A stretch of DNA of 64,000 nucleotides from assembly GCF_000956405.1 (NCBI RefSeq), contig NZ_JYIV01000015.1, positions 25,694 through 89,693 of the forward strand. Direction: 5' to 3'. Shown here piece after piece: positions 33,976-42,135 of the stretch; the stretch's first letter is position 1, and every line of letters starts with the position of its first letter. The stretch is from Microbacterium oxydans. GTDB taxonomy: Bacteria; Actinomycetota; Actinomycetes; Actinomycetales; Microbacteriaceae. Under the pieces are notes generated by a model. The model did not search any database, was not told the DNA's origin, and worked only from the letters and a program-made list of their open reading frames with translations. Position numbers and translations under genes: made by a program.

Positions 33976-34709
33976 GCGTGCCCGTGATCGAGGCCAGAGG
34001 TGTGCGCAAGCGCTTCGGTGACCACGACGTGCTGCGCGGCATCGACCTCTCGGTCGGCACACACGAGGTGGTCGTGCTGATCGGCGCATCGGGTTCGGGC
34101 AAGTCGACGCTGCTCAAGACGATGAACCTCATCGAGGGGATCGACGACGGGCAGATCTTCCTCTCGGGGGAGGACATCACCGACCCGCGGGTGGATGCCG
34201 ATGCCGTCCGCGGGCGGATCGGCGTGGTGTTCCAGCACTTCAACCTGTTCCCGCACCTCACCGTGCTCGACAACGTCACGCTCGCCGCGGTCCGCGTGCA
34301 CGGGATGCGCAAGGCCGAGGCGCGGGCGAAGGCGCGTGCGCTGCTCGAGACGCTCGGGCTCGGCGCGAAGGCCGACGAGTACCCTGATCGGCTCTCGGGT
34401 GGACAGCAGCAGCGCGTGGCGATCGTGCGCGCGATCCTCACGCAGCCCGAGGTGCTGCTGCTCGACGAGATCACCAGTGCGCTCGACCCGCAGCTGGTCG
34501 GCGAGGTGCTCGACCTGGTGCGAGAGCTGAAGGTGCAGGGCGCCACGATCGTGATGGCCACGCACGAGATGTCCTTCGCGCGTGAGGTGGCCGATCGCAT
34601 CGTGTTCCTCGAGCACGGCGTGGTCGTCGAAGAGGGTCCGCCCTCGCAGGTGTTCGACGCCCCGCAGCAGGCCGCCACGGCGGAGTTCCTGGCCCGCGTG
34701 CAGCACTGA
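33972..34709 (+). CDS. ABC transporter ATP-binding protein, polar amino acid type
   Basis: The product is 245 residues from ATG 33972 (ATGA overlap with the permease). Seen: Walker A GASGSGKST, Q-loop VFQHFNLFPHLTVLDNV, signature LSGGQQQR, Walker B VLLLDEITSALDP, and H-loop MATHEMSFA. The sequence and length match GlnQ/HisP ATPases. It drives the importer formed with the two preceding gene products. The short spacing and chained overlaps show a tightly coupled operon. Its natural stop is followed by a gene-free 139 bases. Confidence 0.95.
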   Translation: MSVPVIEARGVRKRFGDHDVLRGIDLSVGTHEVVVLIGASGSGKSTLLKTMNLIEGIDDGQIFLSGEDITDPRVDADAVRGRIGVVFQHFNLFPHLTVLDNVTLAAVRVHGMRKAEARAKARALLETLGLGAKADEYPDRLSGGQQQRVAIVRAILTQPEVLLLDEITSALDPQLVGEVLDLVRELKVQGATIVMATHEMSFAREVADRIVFLEHGVVVEEGPPSQVFDAPQQAATAEFLARVQH

Positions 34710-34848
34710 CGCCCCCGGCCCGACGCGCCCTGAAACACCGACGCCACGTTCATCCGCACGACGGATCGGAGCGGTACCGAGGGGGGATGCGCGTCCCCGA
34801 CCGCTCATGGTGAGCTTGACCTCTCCGCGAATCTTCGAGAGGTCACCC

Positions 34849-36183
34849 GTGAGCGCACCGCACATCACCCCGCCGACGGCCGACGGTTCCACGACCGGGT
34901 CGGGCGGTCGACCCACCAGCCGATCCGGCTCCGCACCGAGCCGACGACGCATCGTCGGGGTCGACGTGGCGCGCGGTCTCGCACTCGTGGGCATGTTCGG
35001 CGCGCATCTGATGGTCGCGTCCGGCCCGGAGTTCACGCTCACGGATCCCACGACGTGGCTCGACATCGTGAACGGGCGCTCCTCCCTGCTGTTCGCTCTG
35101 CTCGCTGGAGTGTCGCTGGCGCTGATGACCGGCGGCGCCCGGAATGCGACGCCGGAGGAGCTGAGGACGATCCGGCTGCGGCTGGTGGGGAGAGGGGCGG
35201 CGATCTTCGTGATCGGCCTCTTCGTCGAGCTGCTCGGCTCCGGCATCGCCGTGATCCTGACCCTCTACGGGGTGCTCTACATCCTGGCGGCGTTCACGGT
35301 GCACCTGCGCACCAAGACCCTCGTGATCGCGGGAGCGGCGTCGGGTCTCCTCGGCCCGCCGCTGCTCGCACTGCTCAGCACGCTGTCGCCGGACCTGGGC
35401 GGGCCGGGAGTCTCGCTCGTGCTGTTCGGCACCTATCCGATCACGGTCTGGGCGACGCTGCTGTGCGCGGGTCTCGTCATCGGCCGTCTCGATCTGACGC
35501 GGGTGAAGACCGCCGCCGTCATGGTCGTGTGCGGTGCTCTGATCGCCATCGGCGGCTACTCGCTGGGCGGCCTGCTCTCCGGCTCGCAGCCGGGGACCGA
35601 CACCTCGTCTTCCGCGTCGAGCTCGATCAGCACGATCCCGGGCGACGAGGTCGACGTGTCAGGGCTCACCTGCCAGAAGAGCGACGGCGTGGTGGCGTGC
35701 TACGACCCCGGCATGGCTTCGCTCTTCGGCGGTGACGGTGCGACGGGCGACGAGCAGTCCTACTTCGAGCGGGTCGTGGCGCAGAATCCGCCGGCGCAGA
35801 TGCTCCAGGCCGTGATCGGCGCCTCCCCGCATTCGGGTGGGGTTCTCGAGGTGCTGGCCTCCGGGGGATTCGCGGTCGCCGTCCTGGGCCTCTGCCTGTT
35901 GGTGACGCGCTACGCGAGATGGGTCGTGCTGCCCCTCGCGGCCTACGGCGCGGTTCCGCTCACCGGCTACGTGGTACAGGCGATCCTGATCCTGGCCGGT
36001 GCCGGAACCTGGCTGTCGAACCCCGTGCTGGTCTGGGTCGCCCTGTCGCTGTTGATGATGGCCGGCGCGCTCATCTGGACGCGCACCGCCGGCAAGGGGC
36101 CTCTCGAACGCCTCACGGCGTGGGCGGCAGACGCCATGGCGCTCACCGGCGGGCGCGCCGCCAGGGAGCGGCTCCGCGTGTGA
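34849..36183 (+). CDS. DUF1624/HGSNAT-like multi-pass membrane protein
   Basis: The product is 444 residues from GTG 34849, chosen for GAGAGG six bases upstream; ATG 34807 would add 14 residues. The signature RRRIVGVDVARGLALVGMFGAHL is typical of the heparan-alpha-glucosaminide N-acetyltransferase catalytic domain family (DUF1624/DUF418 relatives), which move acyl groups across membranes. About ten hydrophobic segments are seen. An extracytoplasmic loop (about residues 250-310) has a Ser-rich stretch and two Cys (LTCQKSDGVVACYD) that could form a disulfide. The substrate is unknown. Confidence 0.75.
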   Translation: MSAPHITPPTADGSTTGSGGRPTSRSGSAPSRRRIVGVDVARGLALVGMFGAHLMVASGPEFTLTDPTTWLDIVNGRSSLLFALLAGVSLALMTGGARNATPEELRTIRLRLVGRGAAIFVIGLFVELLGSGIAVILTLYGVLYILAAFTVHLRTKTLVIAGAASGLLGPPLLALLSTLSPDLGGPGVSLVLFGTYPITVWATLLCAGLVIGRLDLTRVKTAAVMVVCGALIAIGGYSLGGLLSGSQPGTDTSSSASSSISTIPGDEVDVSGLTCQKSDGVVACYDPGMASLFGGDGATGDEQSYFERVVAQNPPAQMLQAVIGASPHSGGVLEVLASGGFAVAVLGLCLLVTRYARWVVLPLAAYGAVPLTGYVVQAILILAGAGTWLSNPVLVWVALSLLMMAGALIWTRTAGKGPLERLTAWAADAMALTGGRAARERLRV

Positions 36184-36246
36184 CCACCGATCTCGTGCCG
36201 AGGAGGGGCGGTATCGAGCCGGAGGGGATGCCGGGGGAGGGAGCGC

Positions 36247-36960
36247 TCAGGCGAGCTCTTCCTCCTCCGGCCGTCGGGGGCTCGGGTCGGGCGGAATGAT
36301 CTCGATCGGCGGTGCGGCAGTACGCTGTGCCCGCCACCAGATCACGAAGCCGACCGCGGTGAAGACACCGTAGAAGACGTACATGAGGCCGGTCGCGTAG
36401 TAGCCGGAGCCGAACAGCAGCGGCACCCCGACCACGTCGACGGCGATCCAGATCAGCCAGAACTCGGTCCAGCCCTTGGCCATGCCGTACGTGGCGAGCA
36501 GCGAGCCGACGAACGTCCAGGCATCGGCCCAGACCGGTTCCCACGACCCGAGCAGCCGGAACAGCGGGGTCAGCGCGACCGTGCCGACGATCATGACCAG
36601 CACGATGCCGATGCGCGCGCCGGTCGGTGCCCATCGCGGGACCACACGTCCGCCGTCGAGGTTGCGCCAGCGGATCCAGCCGTAGATCGCGACGGCGATG
36701 AACATGATCTGTCGTCCGGCCTGACCCAGCAGATGCGGCAGCGACGGGTCGGGGCTGAGGGCCGAGCCGAGGAAGACCGTGAGCAGCAGCACGTTGCCGA
36801 CGATGCCGACCGGCCACGCCCACACCTTGCGGCGCATCCCGCCGAGAGCGCTCGCGAGGCCGAAGGCGTTGCCCACGACTTCGCGCACCAGGAGCGTCTG
36901 GCCACCCGGCAGCATCCACTGCGAGTTGAAAACGTCCACGAACCACTGCAGCAGGTTCAT
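36247..36960 (-). CDS. pnuC: PnuC-family nicotinamide riboside transporter
   Basis: The product is 237 residues from ATG 36960 (MNLLQWFVDVFNSQWMLPGG). Seen: the early FGLASALGGMRRKVWAWPVGIVGNVLLLTVFLG, with the Trp-Pro-Gly-Asn motif of PnuC. IYGWIRWRN, the ATYGMAKGWTEFWLIWIAVDVVGVPLLF segment and a C-terminal basic/Pro tail are also seen. Members import nicotinamide riboside, trapped by phosphorylation, for NAD synthesis. No NadR kinase gene is in the window. The acetyltransferase gene upstream ends two bases before the start, so both share a transcript. Confidence 0.9.
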   Translation of the reverse strand: MNLLQWFVDVFNSQWMLPGGQTLLVREVVGNAFGLASALGGMRRKVWAWPVGIVGNVLLLTVFLGSALSPDPSLPHLLGQAGRQIMFIAVAIYGWIRWRNLDGGRVVPRWAPTGARIGIVLVMIVGTVALTPLFRLLGSWEPVWADAWTFVGSLLATYGMAKGWTEFWLIWIAVDVVGVPLLFGSGYYATGLMYVFYGVFTAVGFVIWWRAQRTAAPPIEIIPPDPSPRRPEEEELA

Positions 36961-36962
36961 CG

Positions 36963-37487
36963 TCACGATCCGCCGGGTTCGGTGCGATCGTCGAGGGTGA
37001 GTTGCAGCATGCTCAGGTCGAGCCAGCGTCCGAACTTCGCACCGACCTGCGGCATGCGGCCGACTTCGACGAAGCCCAGGCGCTCGTGCAGCGCGATGGA
37101 GGCCGTGTTGCCGCTCTCGACCCCCGCGATCATCACGTGCATGCCGGCGGCGCGGGCGCGCTCGAGCAGAGCGAGCATCAGCGCGGTGCCGATGCCCCGA
37201 CCGTGCTGGCCGTCCCGCACGTAGACCGAGTGCTCGACCGTATGGCGGTATCCGCTGTGCGGGCGCCACTGCGCGTACGACGCGTAGCCCAGCACCCCCG
37301 TGTCGTCGACCGCGACGATGATCGGAAAGCCTCGGGCGGTGCGATCAGCCAGCCACGCGACGCGGTCGGCGAGATCGACCGCCTCCTCGTTCCAGATCGC
37401 GGTGGTGTGCAGCACGGCATGGTTGTGGATCGCGGTGATCGTCTCGAGATCGGCGGTCTCGGCATCCCTGATTCGCACGGCTGTCAT
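36963..37487 (-). CDS. GNAT N-acetyltransferase, phosphinothricin acetyltransferase-like
   Basis: The product is 174 residues. Seen: the PAT-type N-terminus RIRDAETADLETITAIHNHAVLHTTAIWNEE, GYASYAQWRPHSGYRHTVEHSVYVRDGQHGRGIGTAL with the acetyl-CoA Q-x-x-G-x-G loop, and the C-terminal NTASIALHERLGFVEVGRMPQVGAKFGRWLDL. These match the bar/YncA (MnaT) group, which acetylates phosphinothricin or methionine derivatives. The native role is not certain. It lies upstream of pnuC in the same transcript with no known functional link. Confidence 0.88.
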   Translation of the reverse strand: MTAVRIRDAETADLETITAIHNHAVLHTTAIWNEEAVDLADRVAWLADRTARGFPIIVAVDDTGVLGYASYAQWRPHSGYRHTVEHSVYVRDGQHGRGIGTALMLALLERARAAGMHVMIAGVESGNTASIALHERLGFVEVGRMPQVGAKFGRWLDLSMLQLTLDDRTEPGGS

Positions 37488-37602
37488 CGGCGGGCGGTCT
37501 CTCTTCTTCTGCGCTTCGGGTGCGCATCCTTCATCGGCGCTCGGGTGCGCATCGCCGACGCTAGCAGGAGGAGCGGAGTTCGGGCGCGCTGCGACCGAAC
37601 AG

Positions 37603-38817
37603 TTACGAGGAGCGCCGCGCCGGCGCCGTGCTCACGGCCTCGCGCACGAGGATCGCTCGCCGCATGTCGGCCATGATCGGGTCGAAGAACCGCTCCCGGT
37701 AGCGTGCCTCGCTCACCGCGGAGAACACGAAGGGGAGCGCGGCGATCACGGCGAGCAGAGTGGCGGCCTTGAGCAGGTTGACGGTGAGCGGCAGCTTCGC
37801 TCCGAAGAACTCCAGGGGCTGCACCGTGAGCGGCTGGGCGGCGCTGCCGGGACCGAGCCAGATGCCCACGACGCCCTGAGGGATCGCGATGCCTCCGATC
37901 ACGATCAGCAGCGCCGCGAGGAGCCCGGCGAAGAACAGCGCCTGCACGAGCTGCGCGACGGTCATCGCGAGCAGGATGTTGATGCGTTGCGGTGCATGCA
38001 GACGTCCCGGCCGCTCGGGGGCAGGACGCCCCTCCGCGGGGGTGTCGACGAGCAGGGCGGCTCGCTGTTCCGCCGACGGCGCCTGAGCGTCGTCATCGAT
38101 CTCCGACGCGCTGACGCGCAGGACGACGATGCCGGCGAGCACCGCGACGACGAGGCCGACGAGGGCGATCGATCCCCATGACAGCGCGGAGGCCATCTGC
38201 CAGACCTCGGCCGAGAAGAACGAGAACACCACCAGCATCAGGATCACGGGGAGCGCGATCGATGCCATGTGCCCGATCGCCGAGGCGTTGCGCACCGCGA
38301 GGCGCGAGGCCCAGGAGATCATGGCGCCGCCGCCCATGCCGGTCACCAGGATGCAGAGGGCGAGCACGAGCGCCGTGCGCAGGATCGGCCCCACCGTCGA
38401 GTGCGGATGGGTGCTGTAGTCGTAGACGATCGTGAAGGCGAGACTGACGGCGATCAGGACGAGGGCGACCGCCGTGCCGATCCCCGCAGGGAGACGCCGC
38501 AGCAGGGCTCGGACGAGGAAGTAGGCGGCCCAGGCGAGCCCCACCGCCAGCAGGAAGATCGTGAGGGCGAGGGGGACGATCAGGAACTCCCACCCGATCG
38601 AGTCGTCCTCGAGGGCGAAGTCGAACACGACCTCGATCCCGTCCTGGAAGAGGTAGGCGGCCACCGCGACCCAGGCGATGAGGGGTGCGACACGGCGGGG
38701 GAGGTCGGTGAACCAGCGGCGCAACGGCACGAAGGTCGGAAGGCCCTGCTCGCGGAACCAGCGGTCGGCGTCGCGCTTCGAACTGCGGGACTTCGGCGAC
38801 GACGAGGTGGCGGACAT
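37603..38817 (-). CDS. Multi-pass membrane protein of unknown function
   Basis: The product is 404 residues. An N-terminal Ser/Lys-rich cytoplasmic tail precedes DADRWFREQGLPTFVPLRRWF. About nine hydrophobic segments follow, for example VAPLIAWVAVAAYLFQ, FLIVPLALTIFLLAVGLAW and GTAVALVLIAVSLAFTIV. A polar loop (about 235-285, with DDDAQAPSAEQRAALL and PERPGRLHAP) splits it in two. I do not recognise the family and see no catalytic motif. The ATG is 83 bases from the divergent DUF222-HNH gene, with a TTATCCACA sequence (38851-38859) between. Confidence 0.65.
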   Translation of the reverse strand: MSATSSSPKSRSSKRDADRWFREQGLPTFVPLRRWFTDLPRRVAPLIAWVAVAAYLFQDGIEVVFDFALEDDSIGWEFLIVPLALTIFLLAVGLAWAAYFLVRALLRRLPAGIGTAVALVLIAVSLAFTIVYDYSTHPHSTVGPILRTALVLALCILVTGMGGGAMISWASRLAVRNASAIGHMASIALPVILMLVVFSFFSAEVWQMASALSWGSIALVGLVVAVLAGIVVLRVSASEIDDDAQAPSAEQRAALLVDTPAEGRPAPERPGRLHAPQRINILLAMTVAQLVQALFFAGLLAALLIVIGGIAIPQGVVGIWLGPGSAAQPLTVQPLEFFGAKLPLTVNLLKAATLLAVIAALPFVFSAVSEARYRERFFDPIMADMRRAILVREAVSTAPARRSS

Positions 38818-38874
38818 GGCGATGACACTACGGCAACGGCGGGCCCGGGGTTATCCACAGCCCTTCCCGAGTGT

Positions 38875-38888
38875 CGAAGATATGTTCT
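38875..38888. promoter_or_regulatory. LexA (SOS)-like box upstream of the DUF222-HNH gene
   Basis: CGAAGATATGTTCT differs from the actinobacterial SOS consensus CGAACATATGTTCG at two positions and keeps its near-palindromic form. It ends 11 bases before the ATG at 38900, so a bound LexA would block the promoter. Confidence 0.5.
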
Positions 38889-38899
38889 AATCTTGAGTC

Positions 38900-40249
38900 A
38901 TGTCGAACCCGCATCTGAGTCCCCTCCTCGAGGCCGTGGAGTGCCTCGAAGACGTGTGGGCGGATGCGTCGAGCGCGGCCGAGCTGACCAGAACACAGCT
39001 GCTCGAGGCGCATCGCACGATGGGGCTGCTGCAGCGTCGTCTCGACGGCATCCACGCCGAGATCGCGGCGAGCATCGCGCGCGAGTCGCGCCCGGAGCTG
39101 GGAGCGGCCGGCCTGGCGAAGGAACAGGGGTTCCGCAGCCCTGAGACCATGATCGCGGCGACGACCGGCGGATCGACGGGGGAGGCGGTGCGGCTCGTGA
39201 AGGTGGGAGAGGCGATCGCGCCTCGGAGCAACCTGATCGGCGAGGCGCTGCCCCCGCGTTGCCCCGCCGTGCAGCGGGCGATCGCGGCCGGTGCTCTCAG
39301 TGCGGCGGGTGCGGCGTTGATCGTGACCCTGCTCGACCGGGTGCGGCTCAAGGTCGGCGTCGAGCGCGTCGTCGAGGCCGAGCGGCTTCTCGTCGAGCAT
39401 GCGGCAGAGCTGTCGCTCGACGACGTGCGCAAGCTGGTCGTGCACGCCGAGGCCTGGCTCGACCGCGACGGTGTGGCTCCGCGCGAAGACGAAGCCCGAT
39501 CGCGGCGCTCGCTCACGATGTTCGAGCGCGACGGGTCGCTGCACCTGACGCTGCAGACCGATATCGCCTCGGGGGCTCCCGTCAAGGCGGCGATCCAGGC
39601 CTACGTCACTGCGACGTTCCAATCGAGGGCGCGCGTGCTCGATCCGGAGGCGCCCGATGCCGATCGACGCACGGTCGCGATGCTGCAGGCCGACGCGCTC
39701 GCCGAGATCTGCGTACACGCGAGCGGATGCGACAACGGCGGCCTTCCCGTGTCCGGAGCGACGGTCATCGTGCGGGTGGGGCTCGACGACCTGACCGACG
39801 GCACCGGGTTCGCGACGGTCGACGGCCTCGATGAGCGGGTCAGCATCGCCGCCTGTCGTCGGATGGCGGCGGGCGGCGGCATCATCCCCGTCGTGCTCGG
39901 CGGTGGAGGCGAGATCCTCGACTGGGGCCGCGAGAAGCGGCTGTTCACCCGCGCTCAGCGGCTCGCGCTGGTGGAGCGCGACGGCGGTTGCGTGATGTGC
40001 GGGCTCGCGCCACAGATGACCAGGGCGCATCACCTGCGCTGGTGGCAGCGGGATGCTGGGCCGACCGACCTCGACAACGGAGTGCTGCTCTGCGAGAGCT
40101 GTCATCATCGCATCCACGACAACGACTGGGAAATCAGGATCGAGGGTCGTGGGGTGGGTGCGAGGGTGTGGATCATCCCGCCGCCCAACGTCGATCCGGA
40201 ACGCAGACCGAGGCTCGGGGGTCGAGCGCGCTACGACATCGCGGCGTGA
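38900..40249 (+). CDS. DUF222 domain HNH endonuclease
   Basis: The product is 449 residues. Seen: an N-terminal helical DUF222 region (about 1-330, with RTMGLLQRRLDGIHAEIAA and AAGALSAAGAALIV) and a C-terminal HNH domain. The latter has ERDGGCVMCG, MTRAHHLRWWQRDAG, DNGVLLCESCHHRIHD, where the HH, N and HH residues coordinate metal and the CxxC pairs bind zinc. This is the actinobacterial 13E12-type family, present in many copies per genome. Its role (mobile homing-type or DNA repair) is unsettled. A LexA-like box lies upstream. Confidence 0.92.
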   Translation: MSNPHLSPLLEAVECLEDVWADASSAAELTRTQLLEAHRTMGLLQRRLDGIHAEIAASIARESRPELGAAGLAKEQGFRSPETMIAATTGGSTGEAVRLVKVGEAIAPRSNLIGEALPPRCPAVQRAIAAGALSAAGAALIVTLLDRVRLKVGVERVVEAERLLVEHAAELSLDDVRKLVVHAEAWLDRDGVAPREDEARSRRSLTMFERDGSLHLTLQTDIASGAPVKAAIQAYVTATFQSRARVLDPEAPDADRRTVAMLQADALAEICVHASGCDNGGLPVSGATVIVRVGLDDLTDGTGFATVDGLDERVSIAACRRMAAGGGIIPVVLGGGGEILDWGREKRLFTRAQRLALVERDGGCVMCGLAPQMTRAHHLRWWQRDAGPTDLDNGVLLCESCHHRIHDNDWEIRIEGRGVGARVWIIPPPNVDPERRPRLGGRARYDIAA

Positions 40250-40269
40250 GCGGGTGCCGCGGGTGTGGC

Positions 40270-41187
40270 TCAGACGTGCACGTCGGCGGGGGAGGTCTCG
40301 CCCTCGTGGAAGCTGGGGGTCTTGCCGAAGAGCCGCGCGATGCCGAGCACGATCCCGACGATCAGCAGCCCCAGCGCGAGGCCCGCGATCGCCGACACGA
40401 TCGTCTCGACCAGCCAGACCACGAAGCCGCCGGCGGGCTCCAGCGCGTGCTCGATTCCGTGCAGCACATCGGTGGTGAAATGCAGCCCCACCTCGCCCAG
40501 GTTCACGAGCACGAGGTGACCCCCCACCCAGAGCATCGCGACCGTGCCGAGGATGCTGATGAAGCGGAACACCGCCGGCATCGACCGCACGATCCTGGTG
40601 CCGGTGTGACGCACACGCTCCACCGGATTCTTCGCCATCTTCAAGCCGATGTCGTCGATCTTCACGAGCAACGCGACCGCGCCGTAGACGACGCCCGTCA
40701 TGAGGAGGGCGATCACGGCGAGGATGGCCAGCGTCGCCCAGATGTCGAGCCCCTTCTCGAGGCTCGCGAGTGAGATGAGCATGATCTCGGTCGAGAGGAT
40801 CAGGTCGGTGCGCACGGCTCCGAGCACCAGCTTCCGCTCATCGCGTGCGCCCTCGTCGGCGTGCCCGTGCTGCACGCCGAACCACTCCAGCACCTTCTCC
40901 GCTCCCTCGAAGCAGAGGTACGTCCCGCCGAGGATCAGCAGATACGGCAGCACCCACGGCGCGAACGCGGTCAGCAGCAACGCCACCGGGATGATGATCA
41001 GGAACTTGTTCGCCAGCGACCCCAGGGCGATCTTGCCGACGACGGGCAGCTCCCTGGCCGGAGTGAGGCCCTGCACGTACTGCGGTGTGACCGCGGCATC
41101 GTCGATCACGACGCCCGCCGCCTTCGCCGACGCCTTCATCGCCGCGCTCAGGATGTCGTCGACGACGGCCAGAAGTCCAACGGACAT
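40270..41187 (-). CDS. DUF808 (YedI-like) membrane protein
   Basis: The product is 305 residues from ATG 41187, preceded by GAGGGGAA. Seen: the family opening MSVGLLAVVDDILSAAMKASAKAAGVVIDDAAVTPQYV, GKIALGSLANKFLIIIPVALLLTAF, LGGTYLCFEGAEKVLE, and TDLILSTEIMLISLASL. About six to eight hydrophobic segments are present. The family is widespread and uncharacterised; some members are linked to metal or stress responses, without proof. The gene is convergent with the DUF222-HNH gene (20 bp apart). Confidence 0.9.
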   Translation of the reverse strand: MSVGLLAVVDDILSAAMKASAKAAGVVIDDAAVTPQYVQGLTPARELPVVGKIALGSLANKFLIIIPVALLLTAFAPWVLPYLLILGGTYLCFEGAEKVLEWFGVQHGHADEGARDERKLVLGAVRTDLILSTEIMLISLASLEKGLDIWATLAILAVIALLMTGVVYGAVALLVKIDDIGLKMAKNPVERVRHTGTRIVRSMPAVFRFISILGTVAMLWVGGHLVLVNLGEVGLHFTTDVLHGIEHALEPAGGFVVWLVETIVSAIAGLALGLLIVGIVLGIARLFGKTPSFHEGETSPADVHV

Positions 41188-41280
41188 GCGTGTGTTCCCC
41201 TCGGAAAGCGTGCAGTGCGGAGGCAACTCTATCGAGTCGGAGGGTCTCCACCGCGTCGGGCGGGGGCTGCGCCTGTGAGC

Positions 41281-42006
41281 TCAGTCCTGAGCGTCGCCCG
41301 CGGCACTCGCGAGCACGCGCTGCAGCGGCTCGTAGTGCTCGACGACCGCCCGGCGATACCGGTCGACGTCGCCGGAGCGCGCCGCTTCGAGCATGTCGCC
41401 ATGCGCCTTCGCCGTCTTGTGGATGTCATCGGGCTGCGGGATCCCCAGCTGGGGGAGCACCGCCGTGTGGACATCCCAGAAGGCGCCGACGAGCTGCCCG
41501 ACCAGGCGGTTGCCGATCGTGCCGAACAGACGGGTGTGGAAGGCGCGGTCCTCCTCGAGGAAGTGCTCGCCGCGCTCGGCCTTGTCGACCATGTCGGCGA
41601 CCAGCGCGTCGAGCTCGGGGTCATCATCCGTCTTGGCCGCTTCCACGATGCGTTCGGCCATCGAGAGGTCCAGCGCCAGGCGCACCTCGACGACCTCGCG
41701 CAGCGCCTGCAGCGACCCCTCCGGCGACAGCACCCCGCGGAACACGAGCGCCTCCACCATCGGATCCAGCGACATCGGTCCGACGTACGTTCCGTGGCCG
41801 TGACGCACGTCGACGATGTCGAGGGTCGAGAGGGTGCGGATGGCCTCACGCACGGAAGATCGCGAGACGTCGAGCTCGTCGCAGAGCTCCGCCTCCGTCG
41901 GCAGCGGGTCGCCCGGGGTGAGCCCGCGCGTCAGGATGAGCTGCTTGATCTGATCCGCCGTGGTCGAGCGCCGCATACGTGACGCCCTACTCGTGGTGGA
42001 CTTCAT
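41281..42006 (-). CDS. FadR-type GntR repressor, probable regulator of the sialic acid genes
   Basis: The product is 241 residues from ATG 42006 (GAGGGAG before it). Seen: a GntR winged helix (QIKQLILTRGLTPGDPLPTEAELCDELDVSRSSVREAIRTLSTLDIVDVRHGHGTYV) and an all-helical FCD ligand domain with metal-binding candidates EVRLALDLSMAE and FHTRLFGTIGN. It is divergent from the sialic-acid-type importer. The same operator occurs at that promoter and at the sialidase promoter 9 kb away. Regulators of this class in sialic acid clusters respond to sugar intermediates. That is inferred here. Confidence 0.88.
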   Translation of the reverse strand: MKSTTSRASRMRRSTTADQIKQLILTRGLTPGDPLPTEAELCDELDVSRSSVREAIRTLSTLDIVDVRHGHGTYVGPMSLDPMVEALVFRGVLSPEGSLQALREVVEVRLALDLSMAERIVEAAKTDDDPELDALVADMVDKAERGEHFLEEDRAFHTRLFGTIGNRLVGQLVGAFWDVHTAVLPQLGIPQPDDIHKTAKAHGDMLEAARSGDVDRYRRAVVEHYEPLQRVLASAAGDAQD

Positions 42007-42052
42007 GGGGCTCCCTCTCGTGCCTGGCAGAAACGCTCCGATCATCTCACTC

Positions 42053-42100
42053 TTGTGATCTGATCGAACCTGTGTTTAGAGTACATCAGACATCAGATGT
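42053..42100 (+). promoter_or_regulatory. Promoter and GntR operator, importer side
   Basis: TTGTGA (42053-42058) and TAGAGT (42077-42082) are spaced 18 bases. Immediately downstream is ATCAGACATCAGATGT (42085-42100), part of a quasi-palindrome (ACATC-GA--TC-GATGT). The same 16-mer with one change lies at the sialidase promoter (51162-51177). A repressor bound here would cover the transcription start. Confidence 0.65.
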
Positions 42101-42135
42101 CCTCAAGATGTTCCCCCCACCACCCTGGAGCACAC

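Noticed and set aside
38851..38859. Isolated TTATCCACA as a replication element
   Set aside because: A single DnaA box near the DUF222-HNH promoter is expected by chance and has no partner.
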